A DNA stretch of 64,000 nucleotides from Metabacillus schmidteae (GCF_903166545.1 NZ_CAESCH010000001.1:2112001-2176000); one strand, 5' to 3'. Positions 35,572-46,655 are shown, counted from the first letter of the stretch. Numbers and translations are program-made. Notes: generated by a model from the sequence alone, not told the origin.

Positions 35572-36624
35572 TTAAATAACGTTCAATTTATTCCTATCAT
35601 TCCAAACCGCTAATGGATTTGGACTAGGTTTTCCAATGTAATATCCTTGAGCCAGATCGATTCCTATATGTTTTAAATAGTCAAACTCATCTTTAGTTTC
35701 AATTCCCTCGGCTAAAACCGTAATATTTAATCCCTTCGCTAATAGTAAGATATCCTTTAAGAAAGTTTGATTATCTTTATTAAAATGACAATCTTTTATA
35801 TACTGTCGATCAATTTTAATGTAATCAGGTTGAAGTTTAGCAAGCATATCAAGTGTCGAATATCCTGCACCAACATCATCAAGGGCAACCTTTATACCGT
35901 AACTTCGATAAGTTGTGAAGATTGATTTTAGATGATTGACATTATGAATTTTCTCAGTTTCTACAACCTCAAAAATAAGATCATTTGGATTTACATCATA
36001 TTTTTCGACAATAGCAAATGTGTGTTTTAGGCAGTACTCCGGGTTATAAATGGTAGAAGGAAGGAAATTAATAAAGCTTTTTATTCCTGGTGGAATTTTA
36101 TTGCGTCGTGTTTTAATTGCGATTTCTCGAGCCTTTCTATCTAAAATAGAGTGCATATCGGTTTTTCTTGCAATTTCAAATAGCTTGCTGGGAAAAATAG
36201 ATTGATCTTTTACTCTAAGAAGGGATTCATAACCAAATAATTCACTGTTTTTAATGGAGACAATTGGTTGTAAAAAGCTAGTGAATTCTCCACTTTTAAT
36301 TACTTTTATGGTGTTTTCATAAAAGGTGTGATTGTAAATTGTCTCTAAAGAATAAATATCAAAATTACTTAGGTTTGATGTATTGTGAATGGATCCGGTG
36401 TAGACTGATAAATCGTTTATAAGTTCACTTCGAATAAAAGAAAGATATTCCTTTAAAGTGCTTTTACAATCATAAGAAATACGATAAAAGTTCTTCTTGA
36501 CTTTTTGAAAATGAAGATCTATTAAGATAGTTTCAAGATTTTCATCATCGTTTGAGAAAATGGTTAGAAATCCACTGCTATGTATTCTAAGAGGGTTAAA
36601 GCAGGATCTGCAAAAACTGTCCAT
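35572..36624 (-). CDS. EAL-domain c-di-GMP phosphodiesterase candidate
   Basis: 350 residues. Short N-terminal region with FCRSCF (CxxC), then a linker and an EAL domain from about residue 100. The signature is GYESLLRV (ESL in place of EAL), with FINFLPS (Asn), FEVVETE (Glu), ALDDVGAGYS (Asp-Asp), YIKIDRQ (Lys), LAEGIET (Glu) and AQGYYIG (Gln). All catalytic and metal positions seem kept, so an active phosphodiesterase is likely. ATG 36624 is nine bases after GGAG; earlier in-frame ATGs have no SD. Monocistronic. Confidence 0.85.
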   Translation of the reverse strand: MDSFCRSCFNPLRIHSSGFLTIFSNDDENLETILIDLHFQKVKKNFYRISYDCKSTLKEYLSFIRSELINDLSVYTGSIHNTSNLSNFDIYSLETIYNHTFYENTIKVIKSGEFTSFLQPIVSIKNSELFGYESLLRVKDQSIFPSKLFEIARKTDMHSILDRKAREIAIKTRRNKIPPGIKSFINFLPSTIYNPEYCLKHTFAIVEKYDVNPNDLIFEVVETEKIHNVNHLKSIFTTYRSYGIKVALDDVGAGYSTLDMLAKLQPDYIKIDRQYIKDCHFNKDNQTFLKDILLLAKGLNITVLAEGIETKDEFDYLKHIGIDLAQGYYIGKPSPNPLAVWNDRNKLNVI

Positions 36625-37897
<1,273 letters not shown>

Positions 37898-37916
37898 ACA
37901 AAATTATTATATTGAT

Positions 37917-37967
37917 AGAGGCCGACCAATACGTGAAATATGAATCGTACTGACCAGCCTCTTTTCG
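37917..37967 (+). terminator. pfkA terminator
   Basis: AGAGGC and GCCTCT with inner TACG/CGTA, then TTTTC. Confidence 0.65.
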
Positions 37968-38256
37968 TTGTTTTCATTGTTTTCAAATTCCTATGTAACG
38001 AGGAATATTTTCAATTAGTGTTTACTGACGCCTTTAAAAATATAAGCCCTGCCTCTCTTATATCGTTGCGGCTCCTAGGCCGCGCCACTTTGTTATGCGT
38101 CTAGCTGTGTTTTTCTATTGAGTAATGTCATTTGTAGCGCGCTTAGTTATGTATTACCCTAAAAAAAAAAGGTAAAACCTATAGACAATCTAATCTGTAT
38201 TATAGTGAAAAGTTAAGTGATAAGAGGAAAACAAATAAGCGGTAAATAGTGTAAGG
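37968..38256. other. Gene-poor stretch with a GC-rich patch
   Basis: No ORF with SD. Around 38067-38092 the sequence turns GC-rich (GCGGC, TCCTAG, GCCGC hairpin, then GCC), unlike the AT-rich surroundings, followed by CTAGCTGTGTTTTT. A hairpin ATTCCT/AGGAAT is near 37987-38009. Origin unknown. Confidence 0.35.
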
Positions 38257-38472
38257 CTATATCGCCTTTGGAGTTGATCGAAATCCCGTTGATAAAATAC
38301 GTTCGACTGAAAATGTTCTGATTTGCCTTCGGAGAAAACAGTACGCTATTAATTTGTCTGATGTTATTTTTTTTACTATGATTTTTCTTTGCGTAATTAA
38401 ACGATCTTTGGACAGGTAGATAATGGTGATAGGTTGACTTTGTTCAAGGCTCTCTCTAAAAAAATAGTTCAT
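38257..38472 (-). CDS. WYL-like small protein (71 aa)
   Basis: A single domain: QPITIIYLSKDRLITQRKIIVKKI then DKLIAYCFLRRQIRTFSVERIL. This has the pattern of the WYL beta-sheet ligand domain (aromatic-Tyr-Leu, Cys-x-LRR, TF-x-V-ERI) without any DNA-binding part. SD GGAGGTG lies upstream of the ATG. It may sense a nucleotide or nucleic acid; the role is unknown. It could be a remnant of a larger regulator, but the good SD and family-typical size argue for a real gene. Confidence 0.65.
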   Translation of the reverse strand: MNYFFRESLEQSQPITIIYLSKDRLITQRKIIVKKITSDKLIAYCFLRRQIRTFSVERILSTGFRSTPKAI

Positions 38473-38640
38473 GCTATAGACACCTCCATTTCTCTATTTA
38501 TTATATACGAACATACATTCTTTTATCCATCGAAATCGAACATATATTCCAGAAAATTTTTGCCATAAATGCTCATTGTTTAACGTATGATGGCTAATAA
38601 GTATGTGTAACAAACAATTGATCATGATGGAGGAGAGAAA

Positions 38641-38910
38641 ATGACTGAATTAGAAAAAGCAAAGCGAATTAGAGAGATATCAAATGAAATTATCAAATAC
38701 TATGTCAAAGATAATAAAGGAGGAAAAGTAAGTGAGCAGGATAGGGCAGTTGAATTATTAGCTAGAGCCATACATGAATTTTCGGAGATTTATTTAAATA
38801 AATATATCGACGATGATGAGTTGTTAAAAGGAATATTAGCAAAAGTTAAAATAGCTTCAAATACATTAGACCAAGCAAAAAAGTCGAAGGTGATCATTAA
38901 ACGAGTCTAG
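38641..38910 (+). CDS. Helical protein (89 aa), unknown
   Basis: ATG follows GGAGGAG. The protein is charged and predicted helical: MTELEKAKRIREISNEIIKY, KVSEQDRAVELLARAIHEFS, and a Lys-rich end. No TM or catalytic motif. Not recognised. It stands alone upstream of the type I toxin locus. Confidence 0.55.
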   Translation: MTELEKAKRIREISNEIIKYYVKDNKGGKVSEQDRAVELLARAIHEFSEIYLNKYIDDDELLKGILAKVKIASNTLDQAKKSKVIIKRV

Positions 38911-38955
38911 AAGGTCATGTAGGCTAATATAACCAATATAAGAACATGTGTTCTA

Positions 38956-38984
38956 ATTTTTAACGTAATATGGTACAATAAGGT
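38956..38984 (+). promoter_or_regulatory. Possible toxin promoter
   Basis: TTCTAA, 17-nt spacer, TACAAT about 50 nt before the toxin SD; the -10 is good and the -35 weak. Coordinates are approximate to a few bases. Confidence 0.4.
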
Positions 38985-39035
38985 TGCAGTTTCAATGAGA
39001 TCGAACAAGCCCCTTCTGGAAGGAGGTGATGCTTG

Positions 39036-39119
39036 TTGACTTTGTATGAAAGTTTAATCTCAATGTTTTCCTTTGCCTCATTAATCATCGCAATTTTAGC
39101 GTTTACGCAAAAAAAATAG
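39036..39119 (+). CDS. Holin-like type I toxin (27 aa)
   Basis: Begins (TTG) MTLYESLISMFSFASLIIAI, one short TM helix followed by LAFTQKK. SD AAGGAGGTGATGC followed by TTG is the hallmark arrangement of the putative holin-like toxin family (TxpA/BsrG-like, Hol_Tox). Such peptides insert into the membrane and are silenced by a convergent antisense RNA. A TTG one codon earlier is an equally possible start. Confidence 0.82.
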   Translation: MTLYESLISMFSFASLIIAILAFTQKK

Positions 39120-39225
39120 ACCCGTATTGAGGTCTACTTAAAGTCAAAGAATTCGGTCCAATTAGAAACTGCAGACTGTGGATGCGGCAACATCCACGGT
39201 CAATCGGTTATAATTATATCATAAA
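39119..39225 (-). ncRNA. Putative antitoxin antisense RNA
   Basis: A minus-strand TATAAT (about 39219-39224) precedes a region whose stem GTGGATG/CATCCAC (around 39178-39197) and AGACC/GGTCT repeat (39118-39136) overlap the 3' end of the toxin mRNA. This convergent arrangement is typical for antitoxin RNAs of this toxin family. The -35 is poor and the RNA ends are guessed. Confidence 0.5.
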
Positions 39226-39256
39226 GATGAGGATGTAGCAGCCCCTTTGTATTTCC

Positions 39257-39694
39257 TTATTCATTTAATTTGAAATTTAATTCTCTGGATAATTGATCAA
39301 AGTTATACTCTAAATCAAAAAAAGATGGTGTATTATCATCGTTATATAAAATGAGTCTATGTTGATTCTTATCTTCCAAATTATAAACGAATATTACCTC
39401 AGAAATATAGTCGTCAAACCATCTATTTTTAACTTTTATTGTAGCTGTTAATGGGATTTTAATGAGATATCCTTTTTTAGGAAGAGGGCTTGCTTGGACT
39501 GTAACTCTTTTAATGCTCTTTATAGCTTCCCTAACTTCACGATCAAAAACATTTGAACTATCTGCTTCTCGAATGACAGTGTTTGTTTCGATATTTAATA
39601 CTTTTACATCCTGTTGTCCGACAGCTTGAGTATAATTAGATGTCATAACCGTAAAAAATAGAACCATTAGTATGAATAGTGTTGGTTTCCGCAA
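39257..39694 (-). CDS. Secreted protein, unknown (DUF3888-like)
   Basis: 145 residues. Hydrophobic signal peptide (KPTLFILMVLFFTVM, cleavage near TQA-VGQ), then a mixed beta domain with KGYLIKIPLTATIKVKNRWF and an ending LSRELNFKLNE. TTG 39694 is chosen because GAGGTG lies six bases upstream; the GTG three codons earlier is within the SD. The resemblance to small exported DUF3888 proteins is tentative; no function inferred. Confidence 0.6.
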   Translation of the reverse strand: MRKPTLFILMVLFFTVMTSNYTQAVGQQDVKVLNIETNTVIREADSSNVFDREVREAIKSIKRVTVQASPLPKKGYLIKIPLTATIKVKNRWFDDYISEVIFVYNLEDKNQHRLILYNDDNTPSFFDLEYNFDQLSRELNFKLNE

Positions 39695-39929
39695 ATTAAT
39701 CACCTCATTACTAGCTTTCCCTTGCTGTTAATATTATTCCTCATGAATGCTTAGGAAAAAATTGAATAGTACACAAAAATTCTGAGGTTAAAAAGTTATA
39801 TAGTGAAATACCTCCTTTATATTTGATTAATAATAAGCTATTTCTTGCTACAAAAATCGACAAATTTATTGACGTCTATGCTTAACTTTTGTACGATATG
39901 TTAGATTGAATGTAAAGGAGCTGGGATTC

Positions 39930-40769
39930 GTGATGGAGTCCTTTAAAGTAAAAAAGACATTAAATAATAATGTATTAATCGCTTCACATGAATCTTACGG
40001 AGAAGTGGTTTTAATTGGTAAAGGTATTAGCTTTGGAAAGAAGTTTGGCGACATTATTCAGGAACAAAGTTATGAAAAAATGTTTGCTCTTACAAATCAA
40101 AAAGAGCAAGAGCAATATAAAATGTTATTATCGAATATTGATGAAGAAATGCTTGATGTTGTTCAAGATGCTATTCGATTTATTTTTGAACGTGTAGGAA
40201 AGCCGCTTAATGAGCATATCCATATCGCACTCACTGATCACATCACTTTTGCTTTAAAGCGTTTGCAACAGGGGATGGATTTAAAGAACCCTTTTTTGCT
40301 GGAAACAAAATCTCTATATCCTTTTGAATATGAACTAGCAGAAGAAGTTATACAATTATTAAATAAGTCATTATCTGTTGAACTTCCTGAAGGTGAGATA
40401 GGCTTCATTGCTCTTCATATTCATAGCGCAATCGCTAATAAACCATTATCTGAAGTAAATCAGTATTCGCAATTAATAAGTTTGCTAACAGATGTAATCG
40501 AAGATTCGCTAAAGGTCAAAGTAGACCGTGACAGTGTCAATTATCTAAGATTAATTCGTCACCTTCGTTACACGATAGATAGGGTTAACTCAGGTGAAAC
40601 AGTTTCAGAACCAGAAAAATTATCTTTATTGTTGAAAAAAGAATATCCTCTATGCTACAATACTTCTTGGAAAATGATAAAAGTGATGCAACAGGCGTTA
40701 CAAAAGCCTGTTTATGAAGCTGAAGCAGTTTATCTAACGATGCACTTATACCGCTTAACAAATAAATAA
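39930..40769 (+). CDS. glcT: PTS-glucose antiterminator GlcT
   Basis: 279 residues of the BglG family: RNA-binding CAT domain (about 1-60; SFKVKKTLNNNVLIASHESY), then PRD1 (about 65-170; NEHIHIALTDHITFALKR) and PRD2 (about 175-279; IGFIALHIHS and the final TMHLYRLTNK), with the regulatory histidines. It binds the RAT hairpin ahead of ptsG when glucose is present and prevents termination. GTG 39930, nine bases after AAAGGAG, is preferred; the ATG one codon later is possible; TTG 39906 is not supported. Confidence 0.93.
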   Translation: MMESFKVKKTLNNNVLIASHESYGEVVLIGKGISFGKKFGDIIQEQSYEKMFALTNQKEQEQYKMLLSNIDEEMLDVVQDAIRFIFERVGKPLNEHIHIALTDHITFALKRLQQGMDLKNPFLLETKSLYPFEYELAEEVIQLLNKSLSVELPEGEIGFIALHIHSAIANKPLSEVNQYSQLISLLTDVIEDSLKVKVDRDSVNYLRLIRHLRYTIDRVNSGETVSEPEKLSLLLKKEYPLCYNTSWKMIKVMQQALQKPVYEAEAVYLTMHLYRLTNK

Positions 40770-40785
40770 TTGTAACCGAAAAAAT

Positions 40786-40819
40786 TCACGTGTTACTGAT
40801 TCGATCAGGCATGAGTGAA
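40786..40819 (+). promoter_or_regulatory. RAT site for GlcT
   Basis: CACGTGTTACTGATTCGATC (about 40787-40806), then AGGCATGAGTG: essentially the B. subtilis ptsG RAT. Its 3' part is also the 5' arm of the terminator, so the two structures exclude each other. Confidence 0.92.
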
Positions 40820-40896
40820 CTGGGTGTTTTTATTTGCTATTTTGGGGAACTATACCTAATAGCAGATCAAAAGCCATGTTCACCATGCCTTTTTTG
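40808..40896 (+). terminator. Conditional terminator ahead of ptsG
   Basis: GGCATG-A-GTGAAC (40808-40820) pairs with GTTCAC-CATGCC (40878-40889), followed by TTTTTT. Antiterminated by GlcT. Confidence 0.9.
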
Positions 40897-41004
40897 TATG
40901 TAATTCTTCATTGAATGATTATTGTAAACGGTTAATACTAAGAGTGTTCTTGCTTCAACTAACTTTTATTTAAGCAAAATAGTAACAAATAGGAGGTTGA
41001 ATTT

Positions 41005-43110
41005 ATGTTTAAAAATGCATTTGGCGTCCTGCAAAAAGTTGGACGTGCACTAATGTTACCAGTTGCATTATTACCAGCTGCAGGTTTATTACTTGCAATA
41101 GGGAATGCACTGCAAAACCCGACACTTACTGATTTAGCGCCATTTTTAACAGCTGATTGGGTTGTGTTAATAGCTAGTGTTATGGAAAACGCAGGTAATA
41201 TTGTGTTCTCGAATCTACCAGTATTGTTTGCCGTTGGGGTTGCTATCGGCTTAGCGAACGGCGACGGAGTAGCGGGTATTGCTGCATTAATTGGTTATCT
41301 AATTATGAATATTACGATGAGTAGTATTCTTAAAGGAGTAGGAACCCTTCCGGAAGGTGGACAGGAGCTTACTGAATTTTTAGCTAATAACGGAGCTGCT
41401 TATGGTAACGTCCTAGGTATTCCAACTCTTCAAACAGGAGTTTTCGGTGGTATTATCGTAGGGATAATTGCTGCTGCAATGTATAATCGATTCTTTACAA
41501 TTGAATTGCCTTCATATTTAGGCTTCTTTGCAGGTAAACGATTTGTTCCAATCGTAACAGCCGCTTCTACTGTATTGTTAGGGATTGTGATGTACTTTGT
41601 ATGGCCTCCAATCCAAACAGGTTTAAATGCTTTCTCAACAAACCTTTTAGATGCAAATAGAACGTTAGCAGCATTTATATTCGGTGTGATCGAGCGTTCA
41701 TTAATTCCATTTGGATTACACCATATTTTCTACTCACCATTTTGGTTTGAGTTTGGTAGTTATGTTAATGCTGCTGGAGAGACAGTTCGTGGAGACCAAA
41801 CGATTTTCTTTGCACAAATTCGCGATGGTGTACAAAACTTAACAGCAGGAACATTCATGACAGGAAAATTCCCATTCATGATGTTTGGTTTACCAGCTGC
41901 TGCTCTTGCGATCTATCATGAGGCAAAGCCAGAGAATAAAAAAGTTGTTGCAGGTTTAATGGGTTCTGCTGCATTAACTTCATTTTTAACCGGTATTACA
42001 GAGCCACTTGAATTCTCATTCTTATTCGTTGCACCAGTATTATTTGGTATCCATGCGATATTTGCTGGTTTATCATTTATGATTATGCATATCCTTGATG
42101 TAAAAATTGGGATGACGTTCTCTGGTGGGTTAATTGACTTCTTGTTATTCGGGGTATTAAATCCTCAAACAAACTGGTGGTATGTAATTCCGGTAGGTTT
42201 AGTATTAGCGGTCATTTATTATTTTGGATTCCGTTTTGCTATTCGAAAATGGAACCTTGCAACACCAGGTCGTGAAGAGGCAGATGTTGAGACTTCTGAT
42301 GAAGGACAAACAAAAGGCACTGCAGGAGATTTACCGTCACAGGTTTTAGAATCCCTTGGTGGTTCAGGAAATATCAAACATCTTGATGCTTGTATTACTC
42401 GATTACGTGTAACTGTTAATGACAGTAAAAATGTTGATAAAGATCGTCTGAAAAAACTAGGAGCATCAGGCGTTCTCGAAGTTGGTAATAATATTCAAGC
42501 AATCTTCGGTCCTAAATCTGACAATTTAAAAACTCAAATTCAAGATGTTATGTCTGGAAAACGACCAAAAGCATCCGGAACTCATTCTCAAGAACAAGAA
42601 GTTCAAGAGCAAGTTGAAGATGTAGTAGCTGACGGAATCAAAAACGAAATCGTTAATGAAACGTTTGTAGCACCACTAACTGGTGAGATTAAGGAAATTA
42701 CGGAAGTTCCTGACCAGGTATTTTCTGGGAAAATGATGGGTGATGGTTTTGCGATCTTACCTACAAATGGAACGGTTGTTTCACCTGTAAATGGTAAAAT
42801 TTTGAATGTGTTTCCAACAAAGCATGCTATTGGTATTCAATCTGACGGAGGAAAAGAAATATTAATTCATTTTGGTATTGATACTGTAAACTTAAAAGGT
42901 GAAGGGTTTGAAGCGTTTGTACAAGAAGGTGACATAGTCGAGCAGGGTCAAAAAATACTTGAGGTAAACCTTGACTTTGTAAAAGAAAATGCACCATCTG
43001 TAATCACACCGATCGTGTTTACAAACTTAAAAGAAGGTCAATCAATTAAGGTTCAAACACAAGGAAATGTAACAGCAAAAGATGCTGATGTCATTTCAAT
43101 CGAAGATTAA
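41005..43110 (+). CDS. ptsG: Glucose PTS permease EIICBA (PtsG)
   Basis: 701 residues in the order IIC (about 1-405, many TM, with [11 protein letters not shown] and [17 protein letters not shown]), IIB (about 435-515; phospho-Cys in [11 protein letters not shown]) and IIA (about 550-701; phospho-His in [11 protein letters not shown]). It imports glucose with phosphorylation. SD AGGAGG. Expression depends on the RAT/terminator switch just upstream. A cre-like TGTAAACGGTTAAT near 40923 is too weak to call. Confidence 0.97.
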   Translation: MFKNAFGVLQKVGRALMLPVALLPAAGLLLAIGNALQNPTLTDLAPFLTADWVVLIASVMENAGNIVFSNLPVLFAVGVAIGLANGDGVAGIAALIGYLIMNITMSSILKGVGTLPEGGQELTEFLANNGAAYGNVLGIPTLQTGVFGGIIVGIIAAAMYNRFFTIELPSYLGFFAGKRFVPIVTAASTVLLGIVMYFVWPPIQTGLNAFSTNLLDANRTLAAFIFGVIERSLIPFGLHHIFYSPFWFEFGSYVNAAGETVRGDQTIFFAQIRDGVQNLTAGTFMTGKFPFMMFGLPAAALAIYHEAKPENKKVVAGLMGSAALTSFLTGITEPLEFSFLFVAPVLFGIHAIFAGLSFMIMHILDVKIGMTFSGGLIDFLLFGVLNPQTNWWYVIPVGLVLAVIYYFGFRFAIRKWNLATPGREEADVETSDEGQTKGTAGDLPSQVLESLGGSGNIKHLDACITRLRVTVNDSKNVDKDRLKKLGASGVLEVGNNIQAIFGPKSDNLKTQIQDVMSGKRPKASGTHSQEQEVQEQVEDVVADGIKNEIVNETFVAPLTGEIKEITEVPDQVFSGKMMGDGFAILPTNGTVVSPVNGKILNVFPTKHAIGIQSDGGKEILIHFGIDTVNLKGEGFEAFVQEGDIVEQGQKILEVNLDFVKENAPSVITPIVFTNLKEGQSIKVQTQGNVTAKDADVISIED

Positions 43111-43126
43111 TTTGAAATATAAAGCT

Positions 43127-43154
43127 GCCACACTTGTTTTTTTACTAGTGTGGC
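43127..43154 (+). terminator. Hairpin between ptsG and ptsH
   Basis: GCCACACT, 12-base loop, AGTGTGGC with no T run after it. It may be a partial terminator or a stabilising or processing site that separates ptsG from ptsHI expression. Confidence 0.5.
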
Positions 43155-43206
43155 TGATAAAATAAACTCTTGAAAAAATGTTGAAATTTAAAGGAGATTG
43201 ATGAAA

Positions 43207-43473
43207 ATGGCAGAAAAAACATTTACAGTAACAGCAGATTCAGGAATTCACGCTCGTCCAGCGACAGTTTTAGTACAAGCAGCTAGCAAATATGATTCAG
43301 ATGTAAATTTAGAATATAACGGAAAAACTGTTAACTTAAAATCAATTATGGGTGTTATGTCTTTAGGTATTCCAAAAGGTTCTCAAATTAAAATTATTGC
43401 TGCAGGTTCTGATGCTGAAGATGCAGTTGCAGGTTTAGCAGAAACATTCAAAAATGAAGGGCTAGGCGAATAA
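43207..43473 (+). CDS. ptsH: Phosphocarrier protein HPr
   Basis: 88 residues. His15 is in [12 protein letters not shown] (phosphorylated by EI) and Ser46 in [12 protein letters not shown] (target of HPr kinase, for CcpA control). ATG 43207 gives the conserved N-terminus MAEKTF and lies ten bases after AAGGAG; ATG 43201 two codons upstream is only four bases from it. One-base overlap (TAATG) with ptsI. Confidence 0.97.
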   Translation: MAEKTFTVTADSGIHARPATVLVQAASKYDSDVNLEYNGKTVNLKSIMGVMSLGIPKGSQIKIIAAGSDAEDAVAGLAETFKNEGLGE

Positions 43474-45194
43474 TGAGTACAAACCTAAAAGGGATTGGAG
43501 CTTCAGCAGGTATTGCAATTGCAAAAGCATACCGTTTAGAAGAACCAGAATTAAAGATAGAACAAAAAACTGTTGCAGATAAAGAAGCTGAGCAAATCAG
43601 GTTTGAAGATGCAATCAATACTTCAAAATCTGAGCTCGAAAAAATCAAAGAGCATGCTAATCGTGAATTAGGTGCAGATAAAGCAGAAATCTTTGCTGCT
43701 CATTTACTTGTTTTAAGTGATCCTGAGTTATTAAGTCCTGTTAAAGATAGAATTGAAACAGAAGGTGTAAATGCAGAATTTGCAATGAAAGAAACAGCAG
43801 ACATGTTTGTTTCAATGTTTGAATCTATGGACAATGAATATATGAAGGAAAGAGCGGCAGATATCCGCGACGTAACAAAGCGTGTTATCGCGCATTTGTT
43901 AGGTGTTCAAATTCCTAACCCGAGCTTAATTTCAGAAGAAGTAGTAATCATTGCTGAAGATTTAACACCTTCAGATACAGCTCAACTAAACCGTCAATTT
44001 GTAAAAGGATTTACAACTGACATTGGTGGTCGTACATCTCACTCAGCTATTATGGCTCGTTCAATGGAAATTCCTGCGGTTGTAGGTACTAAGCAAGCGA
44101 CAGCTTCTATTGAAAATGGCGTGATGGTGATTGTAGATGGTCTTGATGGTGATGTTATTATCAACCCATCTTCAGATGTAATCGCTCAATATGAAGAGAA
44201 AAAAGCTAAATTTGAAGCTCAAAAAGCTGAATGGGCAAAGCTTGTAGATGAGCCAACTGTTTCAAAAGATGGCCAACATGTTGAGCTTGCTGCAAACATT
44301 GGAACTCCTGATGACGTAAAAGGTGTATTAGAAAACGGTGGAGAAGGAGTAGGACTTTATCGTACTGAATTCTTATACATGGGAAGAGATCAGCTTCCAA
44401 CAGAAGAAGAGCAATTCGAAGCTTATAAAACAGTTCTTGAAAGAATGGGAGATAAGCCGGTTGTTGTTCGTACATTAGATATCGGTGGAGACAAAGAATT
44501 ACCATACTTACATCTTCCAAAAGAAATGAACCCATTCTTAGGGTTTAGAGCAATTCGATTATGCTTGGAAGAACAAGATATTTTCCGTACACAGCTACGT
44601 GCTTTATTACGTGCTAGCAGCTACGGAAATTTAAAAATAATGTTCCCTATGATCGCAACGCTATCTGAATTCAGAGAAGCAAAAGCCATTCTTTTAGAAG
44701 AAAAAGAGAAGCTTGTTGCAAATGGAGTTCAAGTTTCCGATTCCATTGAAATTGGTATTATGGTTGAAATTCCTTCAACAGCCGTTATGGCAAACCAATT
44801 TGCAAAAGAAGTAGACTTCTTCAGTATTGGAACAAATGATTTAATTCAATACACGATGGCAGCAGATCGTATGAACGAGCGAGTTTCATACTTATACCAA
44901 CCATATAGTCCAGCTATTTTACGTCTTGTATCAATGGTAATTGAAGCGGCACATAAAGAAGGAAAATGGGCAGGAATGTGCGGAGAGATGGCAGGCGATC
45001 CAATCGCAATTCCATTACTCCTTGGCCTAGGACTTGATGAATTCTCAATGAGTGCTACTTCAATTCTTCCAGCACGTACACAAATTAAAGGATTATCAAA
45101 AGATCAAGCTCAAAGCATCAAAGAAACTGTTTTATCTATGGATACGACAGAAGAAGTTGTTGCATTTGTAAAAGAAACATTTCAAATAAAGTAA
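43473..45194 (+). CDS. ptsI: PTS enzyme I
   Basis: 573 residues. The phospho-His domain has [20 protein letters not shown] (His about 189) and the PEP-binding barrel has [35 protein letters not shown] and [10 protein letters not shown]. It starts general PTS phosphorylation from PEP to HPr. Translationally coupled to ptsH; ended by a strong terminator. Confidence 0.98.
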   Translation: MSTNLKGIGASAGIAIAKAYRLEEPELKIEQKTVADKEAEQIRFEDAINTSKSELEKIKEHANRELGADKAEIFAAHLLVLSDPELLSPVKDRIETEGVNAEFAMKETADMFVSMFESMDNEYMKERAADIRDVTKRVIAHLLGVQIPNPSLISEEVVIIAEDLTPSDTAQLNRQFVKGFTTDIGGRTSHSAIMARSMEIPAVVGTKQATASIENGVMVIVDGLDGDVIINPSSDVIAQYEEKKAKFEAQKAEWAKLVDEPTVSKDGQHVELAANIGTPDDVKGVLENGGEGVGLYRTEFLYMGRDQLPTEEEQFEAYKTVLERMGDKPVVVRTLDIGGDKELPYLHLPKEMNPFLGFRAIRLCLEEQDIFRTQLRALLRASSYGNLKIMFPMIATLSEFREAKAILLEEKEKLVANGVQVSDSIEIGIMVEIPSTAVMANQFAKEVDFFSIGTNDLIQYTMAADRMNERVSYLYQPYSPAILRLVSMVIEAAHKEGKWAGMCGEMAGDPIAIPLLLGLGLDEFSMSATSILPARTQIKGLSKDQAQSIKETVLSMDTTEEVVAFVKETFQIK

Positions 45195-45205
45195 TTTATA
45201 TAGAA

Positions 45206-45234
45206 GGACAGGCTGAGAAGCCTGTCCTTTTTGT
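45206..45234 (+). terminator. ptsHI terminator
   Basis: AGGACAGGC, loop TGAGAA, GCCTGTCCT then TTTTT. Confidence 0.92.
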
Positions 45235-45290
45235 GTATTTAAACATGAATAGGGGAAACTACCTTTATCATAGTTAAAGGAAGGTGCCTT

Positions 45291-45527
45291 ATGAATGAAT
45301 TTAAAGTAGGAGAAGAGGTTTATGTGATCTACAGGAATCCGCATGCTGTAAATGTGGCAAATATTGAAAAGGCAGAGATAGTTGAACATCCTAACGACAA
45401 CCAAGAGCTTGCTCTGTTTCTTCATGATGCATACCATCCGCTTGAAGAAGATGATGCTGTTTTTTCTAGCTTTAAAGAAGCCGAAGAACTTTACAATCAA
45501 TTATTCAATTATCAACAGTATGACTAA
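45291..45527 (+). CDS. splA: SplA, regulator of spore photoproduct lyase
   Basis: 78 residues, TRAP-like small protein: KVGEEVYVIYRNPHAVNVANI, then LALFLHDAYHPLEEDDAVF. This matches SplA, which lowers splB expression. ATG is behind AAGGAAGGTG. It precedes splB by 93 nt in the same direction, as in B. subtilis. Confidence 0.9.
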   Translation: MNEFKVGEEVYVIYRNPHAVNVANIEKAEIVEHPNDNQELALFLHDAYHPLEEDDAVFSSFKEAEELYNQLFNYQQYD

Positions 45528-45620
45528 TAGGAAATTATTTTTTAGACTAAGTGTGGAACGAAATGCAAAATTTAATGATGTATAACTTTTTTAGTGACTT
45601 TTATAAAGGAAGGTACTAAC

Positions 45621-46649
45621 ATGATTAAACCGTTTGTTCCACAATTAGTTTATATAGAGCCAAGAGCTTTAGAATTCCCACGTGGTGTTGAATTAAAAGA
45701 AAAATTCGAAAAAATGGGGTTGGAAATTAGAGAAACGACCTCTCATAACCAGGTACGAAATATACCCGGAAAAAATCACTTACAACAATATCGAAATGCA
45801 AAATCAACACTAGTTGTAGGTGTAAGGAAGACATTAGAATTTGATAGCTCAAAACCATCTGCAGAATATGCAATTCCTTTAGCAACAGGATGTATGGGTC
45901 ATTGTCACTATTGTTATTTGCAAACAACAATGGGAAGTAAACCATATATACGGACATATGTGAATGTTGATGAAATACTTGAACAAGCTCAACATTATAT
46001 GGAGCAACGTGCTCCAGAAGTCACTCGCTTTGAAGCGTCGTGTACATCAGATATTGTTGGAATCGATCACCTTACTCACTCACTGAAATCAGCAATCGAA
46101 TTTTTTGGCCAAACTGATATGGGAAGACTTCGATTTGTGACAAAGTTTCATCATGTTGATCACCTGCTTGATGCAAAACATAATGGAAGAACTCGATTTC
46201 GTTTTAGTATAAATGCAGATTATGTCATAAAAAACTTTGAACCGGGAACATCGCCGCTGGATCTGCGAATAGAAGCAGCAGTAAAAGTAGCAAAAGCCGG
46301 ATATCCTTTAGGGTTTATTGTCGCTCCTATATATATCCATGAAGGGTGGCAAGAAGGATACAAGGTGTTATTTGAAAAGCTTGATGCCTCACTTCCAAAA
46401 GAAGTCCGTGATGATATTACTTTTGAGATGATTCAGCATCGGTTTACAAAGCCTGCCAAAAGAGTGATTCAAAAAAACTATCCTAAAACAAAGCTTGAGT
46501 TAAATGAAGAGGAAAGAAGATATAAATGGGGCAGATATGGCATTGGGAAGTATATATATCCAAAAGATCAAGAACAAGACCTTAGAGAAACACTTGAAGA
46601 CTATGTTGCTCATTATTTTCCTACAGCAAAAGTTGAATATTTTACTTAA
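45621..46649 (+). CDS. splB: Spore photoproduct lyase SplB
   Basis: 342 residues, radical SAM enzyme. Cys91, Cys95 and Cys98 (CMGHCHYC) hold the 4Fe-4S cluster; Cys141 (FEASCTSDIVG) is the H-atom donor and tyrosines 97 and 99 are present, all at the same numbers as B. subtilis SPL. It reverses the UV-made thymine dimer (spore photoproduct) on germination. ATG 45621 has SD AAGGAAGG; TTG-type codons upstream are unsupported. Confidence 0.98.
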   Translation: MIKPFVPQLVYIEPRALEFPRGVELKEKFEKMGLEIRETTSHNQVRNIPGKNHLQQYRNAKSTLVVGVRKTLEFDSSKPSAEYAIPLATGCMGHCHYCYLQTTMGSKPYIRTYVNVDEILEQAQHYMEQRAPEVTRFEASCTSDIVGIDHLTHSLKSAIEFFGQTDMGRLRFVTKFHHVDHLLDAKHNGRTRFRFSINADYVIKNFEPGTSPLDLRIEAAVKVAKAGYPLGFIVAPIYIHEGWQEGYKVLFEKLDASLPKEVRDDITFEMIQHRFTKPAKRVIQKNYPKTKLELNEEERRYKWGRYGIGKYIYPKDQEQDLRETLEDYVAHYFPTAKVEYFT

Positions 46650-46655
46650 AAGCTC

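Noticed and set aside
40918..40940. cre-like sequence TGTAAACGGTTAAT before ptsG
   Set aside because: The second half-site lacks the consensus CA; ptsG control is explained by the RAT/terminator.
44206..44535. 109-codon minus-strand frame inside ptsI
   Set aside because: It is a shadow of the strongly conserved ptsI coding sequence on the other strand.
45246..45275. Sigma-G-like boxes TGAATA and CATAGTT before splA
   Set aside because: The -10 would end just before the SD, so the mRNA would start within the SD; spacing to the ATG is too short.
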